From: Garcia nutans
Taxonomy: Eukaryota; Streptophyta; Magnoliopsida; Malpighiales; Euphorbiaceae
DNA length: 64,000 nt
Assembly (NCBI GenBank): GCA_947685225.1
Contig: CANTUV010000024.1
Location: forward strand, 57,316,001 to 57,380,000
Direction of reading: 5' to 3'
Shown one piece after another: positions 10,331 to 23,234 of the stretch. The position numbers were made by a program, and so were the translations under genes. The notes beneath the pieces were generated by a model that searched no databases, had not been told where the DNA came from, and saw nothing but the letters and a program-made list of their open reading frames with translations. How positions within the stretch are numbered: the first letter of the stretch is position 1; every line of letters starts with the position of its first letter.

Positions 10331-11091
10331 AAGTGATTGAGTTGTTGCTAGATTCTTTGTCTCCGGTATAGGTCGGATTGTTGTAAGCTTTTGAACTGTC
10401 GTAATCTAGGGCTGTGAGCTAGAGAGGATCAATGATATAAGATGTAATGCATGTATGCATGTATATACGAATAACAAATAAACAAAGATAATTAGGACAT
10501 TCCTTCCAACCTTATAACTTCCATACACGGACGACGAGTCTCTTTTCCTAGGTATATGGTTAACAAAGTACCAACATGCGGTATCTTATTTTCAAAAAAT
10601 TCTCTCGGATGTTTTAACAAATAGTTATATTTTAAAAATGGAAATCAATTAATGATAATTCCCATTAATTAGGTTTTAATCCATTCCATCAACTAAAATA
10701 GCTTTTATGCTATAAACTAAATTAAGAGGTGTATTATAAATAGATTTCTCACTTGAAAAAGTAACTAATGATTCATGCCAAAAACAAGCCCATGATTAAT
10801 AATTCTTAGTATAAACTAGGCTCACAATTGATTTTTGGTATTCCATAATTGACCTAAATATTTGTAAGCTCTTTCAAAAGATTATGAAAATAATTTTGTT
10901 TCTAAGCCCTTTGTAAAAAGATTTTAGAAAAAAATAATTTTGGCCTTAGTATTTGGGTCATGAGAAGAGAATTTTTTATTTTTATTTTTTAGAAAAGTTT
11001 TATTCCTAAGATCATCTTGAGAAATTTTGAAAATAGCTTTGGTCTTTTGGATTTTAAAGAAAAATTTATTTTGAGCTTACAATATACTTAG
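10331..11091 (-). mobile_element. Element I2 leader, distal part
   Basis: Non-coding. It is the reverse complement of the I1 leader at about 13700-14510, so it is the leader between the LTR and gag of the reversed element I2. It ends in CTTAG (11087-11091), the target duplicated by the I1 insertion; the rest resumes at 25425. Confidence 0.85.
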
Positions 11092-11334
11092 TGTAGACCC
11101 TTAATTTTTGACCTAGTCCAGTCTAATATGTTTTATTTAGTCCAAAATAATTTTTGTTGTCTAATTGGTCCAAAATAATTTTTGTTAAATAATTTTTGCT
11201 TTAGTATCTAATTTTTGTTAATAAAAATAAAAATAAAAATCGGCGTCGAAAAAATCGGTGACGAAAAAATAGTCGCGTGAGCCCGTGGGCCTTTCGCCCG
11301 CAGGATTTTCCTGCGAGCAAAATTGCAGTACATG

Positions 11335-11371
11335 CCATTTCGCCCGCTGGAAAATCCTACGGGCGAAATGG
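11335..11371. repeat. Perfect 12-bp inverted repeat in I1 U3
   Basis: CCATTTCGCCCG and CGGGCGAAATGG separated by 13 bases, about 225 bp upstream of the TATA box. It is weaker in the 3' LTR (23420-23455) and in the I2 and I3 copies. Confidence 0.8.
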
Positions 11372-11594
11372 TCGCTTGCAGGAATTTCCAGTAGGCGACG
11401 CCCCCTCCTCGCCCGCTGCCGCAGTTTCCTGCTGTAGATTTTTTCTCCAGCGCATTTTTTCCTGCTGTACATTTTTTCGGCAGAGCAATTTTTTCGACGC
11501 AAATTTTTTGAAACCTAATTCAATTAGATTTTGGTTTCCTTTTCTTCTCAATATTAATTGCCGTGATTAATTAGGAATAAACCATATGAAACCT

Positions 11595-11603
11595 CTATAA
11601 ATA
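11595..11603 (+). promoter_or_regulatory. TATA box of I1 5' LTR
   Basis: CTATAAATA followed by AGGACC; the same box is seen in the I1 3' LTR (about 23676) and in I3 (60029-60037), so transcription probably starts about 30 bp downstream. Confidence 0.7.
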
Positions 11604-13340
11604 AGGACCAAAGGCAATCAAATTAGAAGAGGCCGAAGGGACAAAAAATTGGACAGTAGCTTGAAAAAGTGAAAACAAATCAGTGAAGGAAAAGTAGCAA
11701 TTCAATTTATTTTTCTGGAATAGCAGGGACACGATTTAAGGAATTCAAAAGGCAGCAATTGTCTTGGTTTTAATTCATCTAAGAAAAACAATTTTTGGAG
11801 GAATCATCAAAAGGAGGTATGTATTAAATTCTTTGGTTTTTTTTTCACAGTAGCTAAAACTAGGAATTTGTGTTTTTCAAAATTTAAAATCATAGAACTT
11901 TAATTTAGTTTTTCTAAAGTCAAAAACCTTATTTCGTTGGTTTATTTTCCAAAAGGCTTAAAATTGTTATTTTTACTTCTTTAAAATCTTAAAACCCTAA
12001 TTAAACATATTTTTCAACAAAACCAAAATTTAATTTTGTTTCTTTCAAAACTTTTAACTTGGTACTATTTTTTTTTCAAAAGCTTTAAAAACATCTTTTC
12101 TATTTATGTAAACTTCAAATCACTTTGTTTAAACTTATAAAACCTCATGAAATCATCAAATTGTCTTTCTAAACCCTAATTCAAACTCATCACCCGAGAC
12201 CCAAAATTCAACTTCCAAACTTAAAATAGTAAACTTTAACCCCTTTAAAACCTTAAACCCTAACTTTTTCTAAACCTTAATCCTTCAAAACATTAAAAAT
12301 GATAAATACATAAATATTTTAAATTTACACAGTAAGCTTGAAATCACCATTTAAAACCACAAAGCAAAAGTATTTTAAAGTGTCTAAAACCCTAGTTTCA
12401 TGATTTCACCATTCAAACCTTAATTTGTTTAATCAAAGAGTCTTACCAACCTTTTAAAACATAAAACTTTAATCTATTTTAATTCCATAAAAAAGTCATA
12501 GTAGCTTAATTTTATGAATTCCAAAAACTTAACACATGAGATAAAGAACCCCAAATGGAAACAATAGCTATAATTTTTATTTTTATTTACCTTATTCAAT
12601 TCCATATTTGATCATGCTTGGTTTTATTTCTTATGCTTTAATTTATTTAAATTCAACGCTTGGTTTATTTTATTTATCATGGATGGATGTTTACTTTTTA
12701 TTGTTATTTGCTATCTTTGATGAATGATTTATTTATTATGAATGGTTATTTACTTTTATCAATTTATTTAGATTTCCAAATGTTGTAAGAGGTATGTTTC
12801 CACTTGGTGGGTACCTCATTAGTTAAATATCATGTAATTTAATTTGCTTTTCTATTTTAGAACCAATGTAAAGGGCATGTTTCTACCTTTTGGTGGGTGT
12901 CCTATTTAGGCATGTGATGTAAGAACATGTTTCCATCCTTGGATGGGTGTCCATTTATTTGCTTTGTTTGGACATTGCTTTGATTTTAATATAATGATGC
13001 TTTCTTTTAATTATTGTGTGTATGGATAATGTTGTTATATTTAAGAATTTTATAATATTAAGACCTGTAAAGGAGGCCGGTTCCAATGAACGGGGCGTTG
13101 TGGGGGTGCTGGGCCATTTCTCACCTTCCCCACACGTACCCAACTTTCCAAACCCATTAGGGGGTTAGGGATTCCTTAGGAATTGAGTCATCCACCCTTT
13201 TCTCTTTTCTCAGCCTGTTCGGGTGGCGACTCCATTTTCTCCAGACTTAGGTCCGTGTTCTCTAAGGCCCTGAGCCTAAACAGTGCCGAAGTCGCAAGAA
13301 CTATTCCACCGGGAATGGGGGTAAAAATCGCTGCTCACAG

Positions 13341-13358
13341 TGGCGATTCCACTGGGGA
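13341..13358 (+). promoter_or_regulatory. Primer binding site of I1
   Basis: TGGCGATTCCACTGGGGA starts two bases after the LTR end. This is the type of primer site used by Ogre/Tat elements, which I recall as tRNA-Arg. Confidence 0.82.
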
Positions 13359-14518
13359 TAAGAGAAGTTGATTCTGTTGGTCTTTATATTATTCTATTCT
13401 TTCTTATAATGATATTATCCATTGCATCATATTAGATTACATTGTGTGCATGAGTTAGGACGCCCGTGTTACCCGTGTTATGTTATGTAAGGGATACCAT
13501 ACTTTCACTCAAGGTATGGAGATCGAGCATGGCATAACTACTCATAGCCTCGTACTGTTTGGTATATACTTGCTATGGGAACCTAAACCTTTTAACCCAA
13601 AGGCTAGAGCTCATGTAATTAGCCTAGTTACTTTCCTTAGGTTTTACCCCAAATGCATGTTGTTTGACTATGGTTAGTTTATCTTAGTCTAAATCATGGC
13701 TTATTTGGTTTGCTCTTTTTCTAATATGACCTAAGTATATTGTAAGCTCAAAATAAACTTTTCTTTAAAGTCCAAAAGACCAAAACTATTTTCAAAATTT
13801 TTTAAGATGGTCTTTGGACATAAGACTTTTCTAAAGACAAATAAAAAATTCTTTGGCCCATGGCCCAAATACTAAGCCCAAAATCCATTTTTCTAAAATC
13901 TTTTACAATGGTTTAGAATCAAAACTATTTTCACCCAACCTTTTCTTACAAAGAGCTTGCAAAAATAATTAGGTCAATTATGAGATACCAAAAATCAATT
14001 GTGGGCCTAGTTTACACTAAGAATAAATTAACCATGAGCTTGTTTTTGGCATGAATCACTAGTTACTCTTTCCAAGTGAGAAATATATCTATAATAAACC
14101 TCTTAATTTAGTTTTAATCCAATATAGCATAAAAGCTACTTTAATTGGTTGGATGGATTAAAACCTAATTAATGGGAATTATCATTGATGAATTTCCACT
14201 TTCGAAAATATAACTATTGGTTGAAACGTCCGAGGGAGTTATTCGAAAACAAGATTCCCCATGTTGGTATTTTGTTAACCATATACCTAGAAAAAGAGAC
14301 TCGCCATTCGTGTGTGGATGTTATAAGGTTGGAAGGAATGTCCTATTTATCCTTATTTGTTGATTGTTTGTGTATACATGCATACATTTGCATCTCATAT
14401 CATTGATCCTCTCTGGCTCACAGCCCTGGATTATGATAGTTCTAAAGCTTACAATAATCCGACCTACGCCGGAGACGAAGTATCTAGCAACGACTCAATC
14501 ACTTGCTCACCTAAAACA
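13359..14518 (+). other. I1 leader, non-coding
   Basis: About 1.16 kb between primer site and gag. No supported gene. It is shared, reversed, with I2 (10331-11091 and 25425-25796). Confidence 0.8.
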
Positions 14519-15877
14519 ATGGAGCCTGAACAAATTCAAAGGATGGTGGATGAGGGCCTTAATGCCAAGATGGAAGAAATCAAAGAGGCCCTAGCTGAGA
14601 CCATGAAGAACCAGTTGACTGCAATCTTAGAGAACCATGCAGAGGTGTCTGCTAGCACTAAAAAGGCAAAGGACAAAGGGAAGACCAAAGTTAGTGAAAT
14701 GGTTTTTGATGATGAAAAGGTGATCATTGATGACGATGATGACTGGGCTCAATACTACCAAGATGTTCAAGAGAAGAAGAAAGAACCAAAGGTTGTTGAG
14801 AAAGCTGAGACATCCGATGTTGAAAAGATGATTGCTGATTTAGAAAAGAAATTTGAGAAAAAGCTAAAAACCGAAGAGATGTCTGAGATCGACAAACTAT
14901 TTGAACAAGATGAAGAGGTCCCTTATAAATTCAAGATGCCTTCCTTTACTAAGTACAATGGCACCGGAAATCCTCATCTTCACATGAAGTAATACATCAC
15001 TGCCATGCAGTCTGCCCGAGCTACTAAGGCTCAAACCCTAAGGTACTTTATGCTCTCATTGGACCCTGTTGTCCAAAATTGGTTCAATACCTTAGATGAA
15101 GGAACACAAAAGACTTAGGATCTACTTTACAAAGCCTTCATCCAACAATATGGATATAATGTTGAGTTGGAAGTTACCTTAATGGAAGTAAAGTCCATTA
15201 GGCAAAGGCCGAATGAGAATTTTGTAGATTATGTCAAGAGATGGAGAAGCAAGTCCGCTTTACTCAAGAAAAGGTCCGATGAATCCGATCAAATAAGGAT
15301 GATTGTGAGAGGGGTGTTGCCTAATCTCCGTGAAAGGATGTCTCACACCCTTATGAGGGATTTCAAAGATCTTCTCCAAGCTGGTCTACAAATTGAAGAG
15401 TGGGAAAGGGAGAAGAATCGCTTTTCAATGAGAAGGAATGAGAAAGGGAACAACTAGTCTAACAATCAAAGCACACAAAAAGAAGTTGATGTTAATGTGA
15501 CCGGTCAAGGGAATAAAAGACAACTCTCAGAATTGGGGAAACCTCTATCTTGGGTTTTTAGCAAGCTGCAAAAGAAAGGGTTGTTACAACCATTAGCTCC
15601 TCGACCTTTACATAATCCATTGCCACCAAACTTCAATGCCGAGGCCTTCTGCCAATTTCATCAAATGCGAGGGCATGAAATAGATAAATGTGCCCATCTA
15701 AGGCATGAGATCCAAGATTTAATCAATAGTGGTAAGCTACTCGAGCCGGATAAGCCCAATACCAAGAACAACCCTTTGCCTAAGTTTGGAAGAGTACCTC
15801 CACTGGCAACCTTCATGATGGGAAAAGGACTAGAAGAAGATTTTTTTTTTATCATCCTTTCGAGATGGAAATATTGA
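14519..15877 (+). pseudogene. I1 gag, interrupted by three stops
   Basis: One reading frame of about 450 codons with stops at 14990-14992, 15116-15118 and 15455-15457 and no frameshift. Order of parts: MEPEQIQRMVDEGLNAKMEE, Lys-rich and acidic linkers (VIIDDDDDWAQYYQD), VEKMIADLEKKFEKKL, a KFKMPSFTKYNGTGNP block that opens the capsid-like domain, VQNWFN, RQRPNENFVDYVKRW and GVLPNLRERM. Near the end is a His/Cys block FCQFHQMRGHEIDKCAHL, as in Tat/Ogre-type gag. It would form virus-like particles around the RNA. The start is the first ATG before the conserved block. No pol follows. Confidence 0.88.
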
Positions 15878-16697
15878 AGATGTGAAGGGAAAAGAAGCTT
15901 AAACTAACGAACTTTCCTTAGCTTGAATGTTGCTTTTCAATTTTACTTTCTTTAATATTTTATTGGAACAATCTTGTTTTTTAAATTTAAATTTGTTTGA
16001 ATAAATCACTTTTATCAAAAATTTATGTTGGTCTTTATTCATTTTGGTGCTCAACCAATGAGGAATCTAGGTTGATAATTCATGAATTAATATATTTATG
16101 CATCATGACTCGAATGACTTTACTAGGTGAGGGAATTGCTCTATAGCATTGAGTTGTGTATGCTTACTTAGAGAGGGCTCCTGCATAGTTACCTTTGTCT
16201 AGGTCCTAGTCAGTCTTAGAATATGCTTTGACAAACTTTTGAGGTGAAATTGAACTCTGCTTATTTAAGAGAGAAATGATCTAGGCATTGTTTGGTTAGC
16301 CAACAACTAGTATCCACCTTATTAAATGTTAATCCCTAGTTGTCCCTTTGAGCCTCCATAAAATTTTAGCTTTCTTTTAATTGGCAAAAACCACCAATAA
16401 TCTACCTTGAGCTGTTGATGATACTTTTAACAAGTCTTATGATCACTAAGATAAAGAGGCAAGAAAATCAAAGAAAGAAATGATTAGTCAAGATCATGAG
16501 GGTAAATGAAGTTCTCAAAACCATAAGGGTAGTTGATGTTTTAAAGACCATAAGGATAGTTGATGTTCTCAAAACCATAAGGGTAGTTGAAGTTCCTTTG
16601 ATATCTCCAATATATCAAAACAACATTATCATTAGAGTAACAAATGATTTATCTCTAAAGGTTTATGTTACTCCACTCATCCATTATTGGAAGCCCA
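15878..16697 (+). other. I1 post-gag non-coding region
   Basis: No supported gene. It is colinear with I3 at 55950-56690. A short tandem repeat of about 27 bp around CCATAAGGGTAGTTGATGTT lies at 16488-16590; I3 has more copies (56405-56580). The region ends in GCCCA (16693-16697), the target of solo LTR C1. Confidence 0.8.
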
Positions 16698-18769
16698 TGT
16701 CACATCCGCCTACCGCAATTATGCAGACATAGATGTAATTTCAAAAAAAGTTGCACCGGATGTTCTTAATAGTGCATATAACAGATTCCAAAAATGGAGT
16801 GTAGAGAAAAATCGGATCGCAACGACGTGTAACAGTTTTTCCAGGAAATGTCCCGTTAAAGAAAAATGAAGAAATGTTGACTAAGGGCATTTTGGTCATT
16901 ATCAATTAAAGTTATACATGAATTTAGGGTAGGAAATAAAGACGTGAGTACATAGAGAATGGCGAGAGGATAAATATGAAACGATCGCCAGTAGAAACAA
17001 AGCCGGAGAAAACCCGAGCAAAAATAGGACCTAAAGGGAATTTTGTAAAAAGTTGAGGGCTTATCGGTAATTTTTCAAAATGACTTGGAAACTTAAGATA
17101 GACCTTATAAATAGAAAGTAGAGGTCGAGAGGATCAAAACTATATGTAGTTTGACTCGTGAAATTATACGGTTTAAAAGATATGACCGATTAATCGCCGG
17201 AACGTAATGTGGCTCGGTTTCATGTCGGGACCGGATGGGTAACCCGGGACAACTTTATGATATCCTGTGGAAAGAGGGACAAGTGGAAAGAAGTAAAGGA
17301 AAAAGAAAGCTATAAAAATCTAATGTTGGCCAATCAAAAGAAAGCATTTAGCATGTGTAATAAATGTGTAATAAATGAAGAAAGAGAAAGGTGGACAAGT
17401 GGGCTTAAAGAGCTTAACCAACACATAAGGTGATCATCATTTCCTTTGTATATAAATATATGTGAAATGAAGAACAAATTCTCTCTTTTTCCACTTACAA
17501 AATTCGGCCAACAAAAAAAAACAACAAAGGACTTCCAAGTTTCTTCAAAATTTGATTTTTAAGGTAAGTTTTAAAGGTTTTCTAGTAAGTAGACTTTAAT
17601 TTTAGTATTAATTTTAGGTAGTTATATATTTATTGGAAGATTGGGAATTAGAGTCTTTATATGGAATTGGAAAAAAAATATTAAGTAAGTGAAGAGATTA
17701 ATTGATTAAATGGAAGAATCAAGAGGTAGAAAGATAAATAAGATTGGATTAGGGGTTTCGGTTGAAAAAGAAATGGAGGATAATTTATTATTTTAAAATT
17801 CTAAGGTTTATGTTGTATTTTGAATTGATTGAAGGAGAAATAAAGAATTAAAGAAGGAGAAGAAGGAAAAGCTAAGAGAAGTTAAAGAAACAAGGTTTGG
17901 TACTTTACCTTTGAATAGTTACTTTTGATTTGGTGCTTTACCATAAAAGAAATTATATTTTCTTACAAACTTTGGTTTATGGAAGTTTTGAAGTTGATGT
18001 TTAAATATATTGGTTGAGTTTAAATTAAATATTTGAGTTATGTTATTGTTTTCTTATTGCAATTGGGTTGTCTAAATTTAATTGAAACCAAATATTTTGA
18101 GAAAATTTGGCAAGTTGATTTGGTAAGTTGTTTTGGACTTTAATTAGTTGGATTTGAGTTAAACATGCAAAAGTTGTCAAAGGGAAGTGTTTGAATCTTC
18201 ACTTTACCATTAAAGAAGCCTTCATATTGATTTGCAAAAGAAAAATAAACTATCCTATGTATTTCATAGGTTTGGGCCGAAATGGTCCCAAAAAGACAGC
18301 TTTCTGGATCTTTTTGTGGCAATTGTTTGAGGCAGCAAATGAATGAATTTTTCAACGAAATTTTACGTGTAATTAGTCAACATATGAAATAAGTTTTCTG
18401 TAAAATTTCAGCCAAAAATAAGATCATTTACTTGGTCAAATGTATGACTGAAGTGAACTGAAATTTTGATGAAAACCCAGATTTTACTATTCATTTGGGC
18501 ATGCCATTTTGCGTTGCCGATTTTTCTCGCCGCAACACTATGCGAAAAAGGTAAATGGTTTGACTAAAGAATGTGTTGCGCGGCATAAATGGCAAAGTGC
18601 GATGGGAATTTAAAATGATTTCACGAGTCATTCTAAAATGAGGTTTGAGACTTAAATTGAATCATTTTAACCTTTTTGCTCTACTGGATAGTGGGAGTGG
18701 TAGATAAGGGTATGGTGCACTATACTAACGCATGCAGTACTGCTCATTATTGTGATATGATATTTTATT

Positions 18770-18900
18770 CAGTGGTGAGGCCACTGAAGCCAATGGGGAG
18801 GCCCATTGGTTAACCAGGATGGGGAGGCCCATTCCTGTGATCGGATATCGGTGGTGAGGGCCACCTATGTTACAGTGGGGAGGCCCACTGCCTTATCACT
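18770..18900 (+). repeat. GGGGAGGCCCA subrepeats in LTR C1
   Basis: Four to five imperfect units of GTGGGGAGGCCCA(T/C)TG type. They occupy the same relative place as the CTTGAAGC repeats of A, E and B. Confidence 0.7.
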
Positions 18901-19126
18901 ATGGTTCCCTATATACCAGTAGAGCCTGAATCAAAGACATATTATTTTTCGTTAAACTATATAATGCCAATGAGTTTGAATTATGATTTTACATTATTGA
19001 AAGCATATCACACTGAATGTATCACGATTTATATTGGTATAAAGTTGGTTGATTGTGGATTTAATTTTTTCCTTTGATTTCGAATACTTTCATATACTAC
19101 TTTTATTTTTATTGGTAAAGTACCCA

Positions 19127-19169
19127 CTGAGCGACAACGCTCAGCGATTTGAGTTTCCTTGACTCGTAG
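19127..19169 (+). other. LTR hairpin and acceptor-like AG, C1
   Basis: Perfect 7-bp stem CTGAGCG / CGCTCAG, loop ACAA (19127-19144), followed by a short GAGT / ACTC stem and CGTAG|GT ending at 19169. It lies 514 bp before the LTR end. Confidence 0.55.
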
Positions 19170-19646
19170 GTTTGGAGCAGTAGATTTCGATGATTAGCAT
19201 CGAGCAGCACAACACAGCGCAGCACCTCAGAGTAGGCTTTAGTTTCCATTATGAGTTAACTAGTTGTGGCATGTATATGTATATAAGATTGAGAGTCAGT
19301 ATTTGATACTGTACGTTATTGGTATGTAATAATAATAAATTTCTACTTTATTCTGGATTAGAAGTGTGAATTTTTCTTGCAGGTTGTAGTTGAGGGTATA
19401 AGGTGGATTCATTAGGAGTATATTGGAAACTAATTGTATTCACATTGGTCTGTGTAAAATGTTTTCAAAAATCAGAAAAACAAGTTTTGTCGACACTTGG
19501 GATCCAAATTTCTAGGCGAACCTCTGGCAAAATTTCTGTAAAATCGGAACAAAAATTTGACTAAGTAAAATTGGTAGCAACATTTGGATAGTGTGGCGCC
19601 TCTACTCGGCTTACACATGTAGGTCGGGAAGGGGTGTTACAGCCCA

Positions 19647-21430
19647 AGCTAGTATAAATGAGACAACTCTTTTAGAGCTAGAACCAAGCAAAAAAAACAA
19701 AAAAGAAGAAAAGAAAAGAAGAAGAAAAAAGAGAGAGAAAAAAAGAAAAAAAAAGAAGAAGAAAGAAAAAAGAAGAAAAAAAAACAAAAGGAAAAAATAA
19801 AAAAATGGTTCAAAAAGCCAACTGAGTTCTCTTTTATCTAAGGCAGCAAAAGGCTTCCATTTGGTTCATAAAGACATTTTTTTTACTTGAATTGGTCCAA
19901 CCCAACCAAAGATTCAATCAAAATCAAAGAAAAGGAGAAAGACCATTCAGTTCTTGAAAGTTCTGCACTTGACAGTCCTATAAGGAAGAAGGACAAAATG
20001 ATAAAATGCTCAAAGAAAGGGAAGAGAAAGAGAAATAAAGAAAAGGGAGAAGAAGAAAAGAAACAAATTTGGGAACCAAAATTTTTTACAAGGGAAAAAA
20101 CTATCCTAATCAAGATCCAGATTAATGTCAAGAAGATAGAAGGAATTTGGAATATAGCAAGATTGCCTCCAAGCTGCCTAAAATTCAAATAAGAAATTTG
20201 TAGTGTGAGGGTTTGTCCATTGTGTCACATCAGCTCCTATCTCAAAATGGCCTTCATTTAACCCATGTCCCTCATAGACCCCATTTCAAGCCTATCAAAG
20301 ACCTGTTGATCTCTCTTGATAGGTAGAGTCTATTAGTGGAGATAGTTTGGATAATCATGCATATGAGATAGACAATATTTAAACTCAAATGAGCCCTTTG
20401 GCCAAGTAATGTGTATGTGCCTATCTGAAGTGCAACAATTCTTGCTTAAATAGAAATAATTCCCGAGTTTAGTATGGTAACTAGGGTTGTCATGTTATAG
20501 ATATGTTAATTTGGAAAATTAAGTCCTGAGGTACATTGACATTGATTTGGCAAAGCCAACATTTGATTTCAAAATCAAAATACAAAAAAAAAAATCAAAA
20601 TTTCAAAAAAATAATAATAATAAAAAGAGTTTTGTCATAGAAAGCCTTCAAGTTAAGGGAAGTATGTTGAACCTCCAAAGGACACATTGGGCAAAGGAAA
20701 TGATTATTGGCAAGGTCATGAAGGAGCTACCAATAGACATACTGAAATATAGTTGGAAATGGATGCATCCCTGACTCGGCTACTTAGGGTCTCCACCACT
20801 CATGTTTTCTACATCTTGAAGATAAAAGCCACATATGCAAAGCTTTCGATCATTCCAATGCAAGACTTGAACAAGCATCAAAATGGAACCAATAAGAATA
20901 CTTCTGCCGATCACCTCGGTCTGTGAGTTGATGGAACAACTGTAAGTATTATTCATGCATATCATGCATACATGAGCATATCACATCGCACTTTCTTGTC
21001 TTGTGTTGTCTATTCTTTGGCAAAAGGAACAGCAAACACCGTGCAAATTAAAGAATCTAAAGAAGATATTGAATCAGGGGGGCATGGAAAGCCTATTCGC
21101 TTGTGGAAAAAGTAATCTTGCAAAGAGAAGAAATACGTGCTTGTACGAAGAACTAAGCAACACCAATCAGAGCCCGCATAGAAAAATCATTGGTTTGAGC
21201 CTACACAAGGGGCAAAGTTTCTCCTTTTCAATTTTTTTGAGTTTATATACCAAATATTTTCAAACTCACTTGCAAATTTTCTCGCCACGCAGGGGGGCAA
21301 GGAGGGGTATAAGGTCCAATTAAAAATAGCTGAATTTTTGCAAAAAGGAAGAACAAAAGAATGAAACATTAGAACTCTCAAAAGAATGAAGATGCAAAAG
21401 ACAAAAGATCAGTCTAACTAAAAAAGCTAA
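19647..21430 (+). other. I1 non-coding region shared with I3
   Basis: Colinear with I3 at about 56690-58430. It begins with a purine tract rich in AAG and A (19680-19800), whose Lys-rich open frame is low-complexity. The section 20200-20420 is about 97% identical to 57190-57410 (five differences seen in 180 aligned bases) with no open frame. No protein similarity is recognised. Confidence 0.75.
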
Positions 21431-21439
21431 AGCAAGGGA

Positions 21440-23165
21440 TAAAGATCTAATTTTAAAGGGTGAAGGCCCAAAGTTCAAAGGATGAAGATCCATTTTAAAG
21501 GGTGAAGACCCGACCTCAAGGGTGAAGACCCGATTTCCAATGGATAAAGATCTATTTTCAAGGGTGAAGACCCGATCTCCAAGGATGAAGATCCATTTTC
21601 AAGGGTGAATAACCAATCTCCAAGGATGAAGATCCATTTTCAAAGGTAAAGATCTGTTTTGAGGCTAAAGAACCACAATGCATAGAATGGTCAGAGCAGT
21701 CAGACTTCTCACCTAAAAGGTTAGTCAAACTCATTTTTGGGTCAAAGTACCCAATCTCGAGTCCAAGAACCCAATCTCAGGTCCAAGTACCCAAATCCGA
21801 TTTAGGATCGAGTATCCAAATCCAGTTAGGATCGACTATCCAAATGAAGTTTAGGATCTAGTATCCGAACCCAATTTAGGATCATGTATCCCAATCCAGT
21901 TTAGGATCGAGTATCCAAAGCCAAGTTTAGGATCGAGTATCCGAACCTAATTTAGGATCGAGTATCCCAATCCAGTTTAAGATCGAGTATCCAAAGCCAA
22001 GTTAGGATCAAGTATCCCAATCCAATTTAGGATCGAGTATCCAAGTCCAGTTAGGATCGAGTATCCCAATCAAATTTAGGATCGAATATCCAAATCCAGT
22101 TAGGATCGAGTATCCCAATCCAATTTAGGATTGAGTATCCACATCCAATTTAGATCGAGTATCCCAATCTAATTTAGGATCGAGTATCCAAATCTAGTTA
22201 GGATCGAGTATCCAAATCCAATTTAGGATCGAGTATCCAAATCTAGTTAGGATCGAGTATCCCAATCCAATTTAGGATATAGTATCCAAATCCAGTTTAG
22301 ATCGAGTATTCCAATCTAATTTAGGATCGAGTATCCAAATCCAGTTAGGATCTAGTATCCCAATCCAATTTAGGATCGAGTATCCAAACCTTTTGGGTCC
22401 AGAACCAAGATTTTTCTTAGGTCTAGAATCTAGAATTATTCTTGAGTCCAGAACTCGAACCGGGTCCAGAACCCAAATTTTTCCTTAGGTATAGAACCTA
22501 GAATCATCCTTCAGTCCAGAACTCGAACCGGGTCCAGAACCCAAATTTTCCTTAGGTCGGGAACCTAGAATTATTCTTGAGTCCAAAACTCGAACCTGTT
22601 CCAGAACCCAAATTTTTCCTTAGGTCCAGAACTTAGAATCATCCTTGAGTCCAGAACTCGAGCCGGGTCCAGAACCCAAATTTTCCTTAGGTCCACAACC
22701 TAGAATTATGCTTGAGTCCAGAACTCGAACAGGGTCCAGAACCTAAATTTTTCCTTAGGTCCAGAACCTAGAATCATCCTTGAGTCTAGAACTCGAACCG
22801 AGTCCAGAACACAAATTTTTCTTAAGTCGAGAACCTAGAATTATCCTTGAGTCCGAACTCGAATCGGGTCCAGAACCCAAATTTTTCCTTAGGTTAAGAA
22901 CCTAGAATCATCCTTGAGTCCAGAACTCGAATCGGGTCCAGAACCCAAATTTTCCATAGGTCCAGAACCTAGAATCGTCCTTGAGTCCAGAACTCGAATC
23001 GGGTCTAGAACCCAAATTTTCCTTAGGTTGAGAACCTAGAATTATCCTTGAGTCCAAAACTCGAACCGAGTCCAGAACCCAAATTTTCCTTAGGTCTAGA
23101 ACCTAGAATTTATCTTTGAGTTCTGAACTCAAATCGGGTCCAGAATCCAAAACCTCAACCATCTC
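21440..23165 (+). repeat. I1 minisatellite tract, three unit types
   Basis: Three adjoining arrays. At about 21450-21670, roughly 40-bp units with GGTGAAGACCCGATCTCC and AAGGATGAAGATCCATTTTC. At about 21760-22400, roughly 24-30-bp units with TTAGGATCGAGTATCC, about two dozen copies. At about 22400-23165, roughly 66-bp units with GTCCAGAACTCGAACCGGG and CCTTAGGTCCAGAACC, about ten copies. Position just before the polypurine tract matches I3. No lasting coding frame. Confidence 0.93.
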
Positions 23166-23220
23166 AAAAATTAAGTCTTATTGCTTTTCACTCTCTTTCA
23201 CTAAGGTTTCAAATCATTCA

Positions 23221-23234
23221 AGCAGGGGGCAAAC
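23221..23234 (+). promoter_or_regulatory. Polypurine tract of I1
   Basis: AGCAGGGGGCAAAC directly before the 3' LTR; identical in I3 (59500-59513). Confidence 0.82.

Larger units (their letters stand above)
11092..13339 (+). mobile_element. 5' LTR of I1
   Basis: A 2248-bp LTR from TGTAGACCCTTAATTTTTGACC-type start to CTGCTCACA. U3 carries GC-rich inverted repeats (11290-11470), including a perfect 12-bp pair at 11335-11346 and 11360-11371. A TATA box CTATAAATA is at 11595-11603. The rest is A/T-rich and non-coding. The 3' copy is visibly close but has small indels. Confidence 0.95.
16698..19641 (+). mobile_element. Solo LTR C1 (chromovirus-type)
   Basis: A 2944-bp LTR from TGTCACATCC to GGGGTGTTACA, flanked by perfect GCCCA at 16693-16697 and 19642-19646. 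No internal region. It has a TATA-like CTTATAAATAG (17104-17114), a donor-like GGTAAGT (GT at 17564), GGGGAGGCCCA-type subrepeats (18770-18900), a hairpin at 19127-19144 and an acceptor-like CGTAG|GT at 19165-19171. C2 (51101 onward, reverse) is a relative. Confidence 0.95.

Noticed and set aside
11218..11570. Overlapping open frames in the U3 of I LTRs on both strands
   Set aside because: They come from GC-rich inverted repeats with few stop codons and are not conserved between copies.
19591..19800. Open frame ending in a Lys/Arg/Glu-rich tail
   Set aside because: It runs from the end of LTR C1 across the target duplication into an A/G-rich tract, so it is an artefact of the insertion.
21760..23165. 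Regular repeats that could suggest a CRISPR array
   Set aside because: Units are degenerate and directly adjoining without unique spacers, and the context is a plant retrotransposon.
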